Below, one piece after another: positions 44,353 to 48,447 of a DNA stretch of 48,447 nt. A model generated the notes under the pieces. The model saw nothing but the letters and a program-made list of their open reading frames with translations. It did not search any database and was not told the DNA's origin. A program made the translations under genes and the position numbers. Each line of letters opens with the position of its first letter. Position 1 is the first letter of the stretch. The stretch lies in the NCBI GenBank assembly GCA_015232855.1, contig JADFYW010000019.1, positions 1-48,447 on the forward strand, in the 5' to 3' direction. The DNA comes from Fibrobacteria bacterium. Lineage in GTDB: Bacteria; Fibrobacterota; Fibrobacteria; UBA11236; JADFYW01.

Positions 44353-45964
44353 TAGATTCTTCCTCCTCCATTCCTGGGAGCGGTTCCATTCTTAGATTTT
44401 TTGTCCGTTTCTTTTCGTCAGGCATTATAAGTGCGTTACCAACAAGTTCGTGAATACCGGCCACTTCTACACCGGGAACCCAGTAATTCATTGTTTCGGT
44501 GAGTACAGCCCGGTCAATTGCGCATATTGTTCCAAGGGTATTTACACCATATTTTTCATTAACATATTTAACTGCGTTTGCCCTTGGCAGGCCACCAGCC
44601 ATGCGGAGTTCTTCACATTCACCGGCATTAAGCCCAGAGCCGCCTCCACAACAGAAGGTGTGTTCTCTGATGGTATTTGCGGGCATTTCATAAAAATGGT
44701 TGCAAACGCTTTTAATAACATAACGGGGTTCTTCAAGAAGCCCCATACCACGGGAAGGATTGCAGGAATCATGAAATGTCATACGTACATTGTCATTACG
44801 GGATGGGTCCAACTTCAGTTTATTATTTTTGATAAGGTCTGCTGTAAACTCGGTAATATGTACCATTTTATTGGCACGGGCATTCTCGAATTTGGTGCCG
44901 GTAATAGGGTTAACCGGCTCTTCAAGGAAATTTGCAGGACCGTTCATGGTGGTCATGTATTGGTTGATAACCCGCCACATATGACCGCATTCTCCGCCGA
45001 GTATCCATTTTACACCAAGGCGTTTTGCTTCAGCGTACATTTTAGCGTTTAGACGTTTCATTACTTCATTAGATGTAAATAAACCAAAATTACCGCCTTC
45101 TGAAGCATAAGTACTCCAGGTTACTTTTAAATCATATTCCCGCTTCAAATATTCAAACAACATGAGATAGCCCATGGCGGTAAAGGTACCCGGGTCAGCA
45201 AATAGATCACCTGAAGGAGTAATAAAAAGAATGTCCGCCTTTTCTTCAAAAACTGCGGGCTTACAGTCATATCCTACGATATCTTCAATATCCTCTGTGA
45301 AAAATTCCATCGCATCAGTAATGGCATGGGGTTCGAGCCCCAGATGATTACCTGTACGATAACAATTGGCAATGGGAGTAGCTATCCAGTCTATATTAAG
45401 ACCAATAAGATTCATGAGTTCGCGTCCCAGCATGGTTATTTCTGCAGTGTCAATACCATAGGGGCAGTACACCGAACACCGTCTGCACTCTGAACATTGA
45501 AACAGATAGTACCAGAGTTCTTTCAGGACTTTAACTGTTAGTTTGCGTCCGCCACCCAGTTTTCCAAGCAGCTTGCCCGCTGTGGTAAAATCATTTCGGT
45601 AAATAGAGCGGAGAAGTTCCGCCCTCAAAACAGGCATGTTTTTGGGATCCCCGGTACCAATAAAAAAGTGACACTTATCTGCACATGCGCCACAGCGTAC
45701 ACAGATATCCATGAATATTTTAAGGGTACGGAATTTAGTAAGTCTTTCTCTGAAACCATTTAAGAAAATTTCCTGCCAATTTTCAGGGAGTTTCCAGTCT
45801 TCTTCAAGGGGGTTCCAGGCTCTTGCATGGGGCAAGTCAAGGTGTTCAACGCTTTTTGGGTTGGATGCGTAACAATAGTAACCTTTTTTTATCTCTGCTG
45901 GAGTTTCTGTCCATTCAGTTTCGGGAGGTTGGTGCTCGGTCCGAAATAGTTCGTCTGGTTTCAT
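44345..45964 (-). CDS. dsrK: DsrK, HdrD-like CCG catalytic subunit
   Basis: A 539-aa cytoplasmic iron-sulfur protein. Two N-terminal 4Fe-4S motifs (CVRCGACADKC and CSECRRCSVYC) are followed by CCG-domain segments, including GGECGHMWRV, FHDSCNPSRGMG and FCCGGGSGLNAG, which bind the non-cubane cluster also found in HdrB/HdrD. DsrK is thought to reduce the DsrC trisulfide, linking menaquinol oxidation to sulfite reduction. dsrC is not in the window. It follows dsrM immediately (3-base gap) with AGGAG inside the dsrM end. Confidence 0.96.
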   Translation of the reverse strand: MKPDELFRTEHQPPETEWTETPAEIKKGYYCYASNPKSVEHLDLPHARAWNPLEEDWKLPENWQEIFLNGFRERLTKFRTLKIFMDICVRCGACADKCHFFIGTGDPKNMPVLRAELLRSIYRNDFTTAGKLLGKLGGGRKLTVKVLKELWYYLFQCSECRRCSVYCPYGIDTAEITMLGRELMNLIGLNIDWIATPIANCYRTGNHLGLEPHAITDAMEFFTEDIEDIVGYDCKPAVFEEKADILFITPSGDLFADPGTFTAMGYLMLFEYLKREYDLKVTWSTYASEGGNFGLFTSNEVMKRLNAKMYAEAKRLGVKWILGGECGHMWRVINQYMTTMNGPANFLEEPVNPITGTKFENARANKMVHITEFTADLIKNNKLKLDPSRNDNVRMTFHDSCNPSRGMGLLEEPRYVIKSVCNHFYEMPANTIREHTFCCGGGSGLNAGECEELRMAGGLPRANAVKYVNEKYGVNTLGTICAIDRAVLTETMNYWVPGVEVAGIHELVGNALIMPDEKKRTKNLRMEPLPGMEEEESNE

Positions 45965-45967
45965 TCA

Positions 45968-46999
45968 TTACTCCTTTTCAACCCTAAGGCCAGCGTTCTT
46001 CATTACTTCACGGAATTCATCTTCGTATTCGTCATAGTTGTGTGTTTTAACGTCATGATTCCAGGGATTAATATGCCTGTTCATACGGGTGTCTGCAGTG
46101 AGGTTACGTGTAGGGCTTAAAAATACACCGGCCATATGCATCAGTTTGCTAAAAGGTATATACATAACCAGCATACTCACCAGGAATATGTGGATATAAA
46201 ATATTGACCCTACGTTTGTGGGGATAACCGGACTGAATGTTGCCAAACCCATAGACAGCTGTTTAACTGCGGTCAGATCAACTTTGAAAAAATGCCGCAT
46301 GAATATTCCGGAGATGGCAATTGCAATAATCAGTTGGAGAGGAAAGTAATCCGCCATCAACGATATGTATTTGACTTTGGCATTGAAAAGGCGCCGTCCC
46401 AGGAGAAAAATAGCAGCAGCAAGTAGAATGAGACCACTCATCATGATACCAGGAAGACCAATGGAAAAAACACTGCTAAAAAACTCAACCCGCATCAGAC
46501 CATCAAAGAATTCAACCAGTTGAACACAAGCAGGAACCGGGTCGAGGAAAAACCGAAGATGTCTGAGGACAACGACTAAAAAACAGTAATGGAAAGCCAT
46601 TGCGCCGATCCACAAAAAAATCTCTGTCTTATATGCAAGCCGTTTGCCATGCTCAGTTTCAGAAACCGACATTGTTGTATTTCTAAATAAGGAACGAAAG
46701 GCGAGTACCTCAAGAAGCATTCTGATAATGACGCCCATTTTTGTAAATGGATTGTCAATATTATTTGCTTTAATCCAGGGAAGTGACTTTTGTTGGCCGG
46801 CAGTGGTTGGAATACGAAATGGTACTGCTGACTTAGACCAGTCAATGACCTTATAAATGAATCCAACCAGGAATATAACTACCGCAGCATAAGGAATTAT
46901 TACGGCAATCAGGAGCTTTAACACAGCAACATTAGCTGCAAAATAGGGGATGAGCCATAAAGCGGCAATTGCAACGAGGGAAATCAGGAAGTTTTTCAT
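45968..46999 (-). CDS. dsrM: DsrM, heme b membrane subunit
   Basis: A 343-aa membrane protein of the NarI-gamma type with about six helices. Potential heme-ligating histidines lie in membrane segments (MAFHYCFLVVVLRHL and YIHIFLVSMLVMYIP). It oxidises menaquinol and passes electrons to DsrK. It is the first gene of the dsrMKJOP set, with AGAGG before the ATG. In sulfate reducers DsrM and DsrK form a unit resembling HdrE/HdrD of methanogens. Confidence 0.95.
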   Translation of the reverse strand: MKNFLISLVAIAALWLIPYFAANVAVLKLLIAVIIPYAAVVIFLVGFIYKVIDWSKSAVPFRIPTTAGQQKSLPWIKANNIDNPFTKMGVIIRMLLEVLAFRSLFRNTTMSVSETEHGKRLAYKTEIFLWIGAMAFHYCFLVVVLRHLRFFLDPVPACVQLVEFFDGLMRVEFFSSVFSIGLPGIMMSGLILLAAAIFLLGRRLFNAKVKYISLMADYFPLQLIIAIAISGIFMRHFFKVDLTAVKQLSMGLATFSPVIPTNVGSIFYIHIFLVSMLVMYIPFSKLMHMAGVFLSPTRNLTADTRMNRHINPWNHDVKTHNYDEYEDEFREVMKNAGLRVEKE

Positions 47000-47070
47000 T
47001 TACACCTCTTTTCTTATTTTTCACGTTTGGCTAAAAATTGAATAAAATATCATAGAAAAGCAATTAAAAT

Positions 47071-47607
47071 TTAATGCATATCTGGCGAAGATTTTCTTTT
47101 TTCGGTCTTTGCAACAATCCCTGCCTGCCGAAAGGCTATTTCAACCATTTTTCGTTCTCTTTCAGCTTTGATTGAAAAAAGTTCAGTTTTACACTTTAAA
47201 TAGACATCTGCTGCTATCAAACCAACAAAATCTATTTTTTGTTCAAATTTTATCCAATCATTTAGAAAATCAGCTTTACTCAGGTCTTTTTTTAAAGCAG
47301 AACGGATAATGCCCTTAAGTTCAAAAATAAAACCGATACCTTTTGACACCTTTGGATTTTGAACGGTGCGGATTTTCATTACCGGCTCAAGTGCTTTGAT
47401 AAAATCATCTTCATCCCCATTATTAAGAAGGCAATTGAAAACAGCCTCAACGCTCTCTGAAGTGGTATAACCCACAGGGTTTGCAAATTGATTTTTTGTA
47501 CCAGACAAAAATTTGGCGGTATCAGGATGATAAGAAGATATAATTTGATTGTTCCATGTTTTTAGTATGGAAGATTTGTTTTTGGATAATAACTCGTTTA
47601 GCGTCAT
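47071..47607 (-). CDS. RsbRD N-terminal-like domain protein next to dsrM
   Basis: A 178-aa cytoplasmic helical protein resembling the RsbRD N-terminal (globin-like sensor) domain found at the start of some stressosome RsbR proteins; there is no STAS domain. Family-like features are an early helix ILKTWNNQIISSYH and the helix KVSKGIGFIFELKGIIRSAL. Such single-domain proteins are frequently found beside dsrMKJOP in sulfate reducers. It is transcribed in the same direction, 71 bases upstream of dsrM. A role in sensing or assembling the Dsr complex is inferred. Confidence 0.8.
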   Translation of the reverse strand: MTLNELLSKNKSSILKTWNNQIISSYHPDTAKFLSGTKNQFANPVGYTTSESVEAVFNCLLNNGDEDDFIKALEPVMKIRTVQNPKVSKGIGFIFELKGIIRSALKKDLSKADFLNDWIKFEQKIDFVGLIAADVYLKCKTELFSIKAERERKMVEIAFRQAGIVAKTEKRKSSPDMH

Positions 47608-47710
47608 GTGGGGATGTTCCGTTTAAGATAATAGAAATCTAAGTATTTATAGTTGGTTCCTTAGCAGAATTTGTGGGTACTTCGACTACCTTGTTTTGTT
47701 TTTGCAGTAC

Positions 47711-47822
47711 TGGAGCACTGGAGTGTTGGGTTTAAAAGCAAGAGTGACTTCGTCACTACTTTGAAAAAACGAGAATTAACTTGCATGCTTTTTACCCGTT
47801 ACTCCAATACTCCAACGCTCCA
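47711..47822. repeat. Inverted repeat with TGGAG tandem units, in the 308-base gap before moaA
   Basis: TGGAGCACTGGAGTGTTGG (47711-47729) and the complement of 47804-47822 agree at 16 of 19 positions. The inner flanks also partly match, and a GTGAC-TTC-GTCAC hairpin lies between. Elsewhere the gap 47608-47915 shows no gene or terminator; it must contain the divergent promoters of the RsbRD-like gene and moaA. Confidence 0.65.
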
Positions 47823-47915
47823 ACATTACCCATAGACTCTACGGAGGAACCTTATAGATAACAACTATTCCTGATTATTGGCAAATATCCTTCTCTTTTG
47901 CTAAATACTAACATC

Positions 47916-48447
47916 ATGTTGATAGATTCATATGAGAGACCAATTCGCTATTTAAGAATATCTCTTACTGATAGGTGTAATTTTTCTTGTTCTTATTGTA
48001 AACCACGAGAAGATGGCTCATTAAAACCTTTTTCTGAGATACTCAGGCTCGAAGAATTAGCAGAAATTGCCAGGGCAGGGGTTAAGTTGGGTATAACAAA
48101 AATAAGATTGACAGGAGGAGAGCCTTTAATCCGAAAAAATATTGAATACTTAATCGGTGAAATTTCCCAACTTCCCGGGCTTTCTGAAGTAGTGCTCACA
48201 ACCAATGGTGCTCTTCTTACTCAAGATAGAGCTGAACGCCTTAAGAAGGCCGGTCTGAACAGGGTGAACATTTCACTTGATTCTTTAGATCCCCAAAAGT
48301 TCAGGAATATTACCGGTTCAGGAAATGTAAATCAAGTATTAAAGGGAATTGAAGCGGCCATTGGTGCTGGTCTTATACCCGTAAAAATTAATATGGTGAT
48401 ATCCCGGCATACCTCTTTAGTAGATTTAAACGATATTCAATCTTTTT
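47916..48447 (+). CDS. moaA: GTP 3',8-cyclase MoaA, 3' end outside window
   Basis: An open frame starting at ATG 47916 and running off the right edge (177 residues visible). The radical SAM motif is TDRCNFSCSYCKPRE (CxxxCxxC), preceded by the usual RPIRYLRISL; KIRLTGGEPLIRKNI and VNISLDSLDPQKF are classic MoaA. It makes the first intermediate of molybdopterin from GTP. Together with mobBA, fdhD and moeA about 8 kb upstream, it adds to a molybdenum-cofactor region interrupted by the dsr genes. Confidence 0.95.
   Translation, partial: MLIDSYERPIRYLRISLTDRCNFSCSYCKPREDGSLKPFSEILRLEELAEIARAGVKLGITKIRLTGGEPLIRKNIEYLIGEISQLPGLSEVVLTTNGALLTQDRAERLKKAGLNRVNISLDSLDPQKFRNITGSGNVNQVLKGIEAAIGAGLIPVKINMVISRHTSLVDLNDIQSF

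Noticed and set aside
44450..45052. 200-codon + strand frame opposite dsrK
   Set aside because: It is antisense to the conserved CCG region of dsrK and matches no family.

Overview
This window is a chromosomal segment of an anaerobic bacterium with moderate to low GC content. It is dominated by one-carbon and energy metabolism. It carries an almost complete Wood-Ljungdahl (acetyl-CoA) pathway and a full DsrMKJOP membrane complex, so the host is probably an autotrophy-capable sulfate, sulfite or other sulfur-compound reducer. No dsrAB, dsrC, aprAB or sat lies in the window, so the terminal acceptor is inferred. Gene content resembles Desulfobacterota-type sulfate reducers. However, a secreted rhodanese protein ends in a sequence resembling a type IX secretion sorting domain, and one dispersed repeat family recalls Bacteroidota/FCB genomes, so an FCB-group lineage is a real alternative. 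I cannot settle the taxonomy from sequence alone.

Left part (1-19.8 kb, + strand): a long Wood-Ljungdahl cluster. It runs hdrB (cut by the window edge), a giant hdrA fused to an NfnB/GltD-like module, a four-helix-bundle gene inside a repeat-bounded insert, mvhD, metV, metF, cooC, acsA (CODH), a polyferredoxin, acsB (ACS), acsC, the corrinoid-protein activator RACo, a second CooC-type ATPase, acsD and acsE, and ends at a strong terminator. Together these genes reduce methylene-THF to methyl-THF (MetFV with Hdr/Mvh electron input), move the methyl group through AcsE to the AcsCD corrinoid protein, reduce CO2 to CO on AcsA and join the pieces on AcsB. The CooC-type ATPases and RACo mature and repair the metal centres.

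Middle (20.2-28.5 kb): a four-gene set (DUF166-like protein, an SDR-fold protein lacking the catalytic Tyr/Lys, carboxynorspermidine synthase, carboxynorspermidine decarboxylase) that points to polyamine synthesis. After it come a secreted double rhodanese, an IS200-type transposase, a flavin reductase-like protein, a short methionine synthase of the core-MetE/MesB type (a likely user of the AcsCD methyl group) and a small two-CW-motif protein.

28.8-33.7 kb (- strand): fhs, folE, a stand-alone AICAR transformylase and folD, which supply the folate steps missing from the left cluster. A GNAT-CBS fusion, a 547-bp element with long inverted ends, and serA follow.

37.3-40.5 kb (+ strand): a small Cys-containing protein, a MobB-MobA fusion, fdhD and moeA, i.e. 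molybdenum/tungsten cofactor and formate dehydrogenase maturation (the formate dehydrogenase itself is not here). moaA begins at the right edge. Between them sit an unrecognised 247-aa protein and, on the - strand, dsrMKJOP preceded by an RsbRD-N-terminal-like gene.

Intergenic space is rich in dispersed palindromic elements of at least six different families. Two of them sit inside the Wood-Ljungdahl operon.
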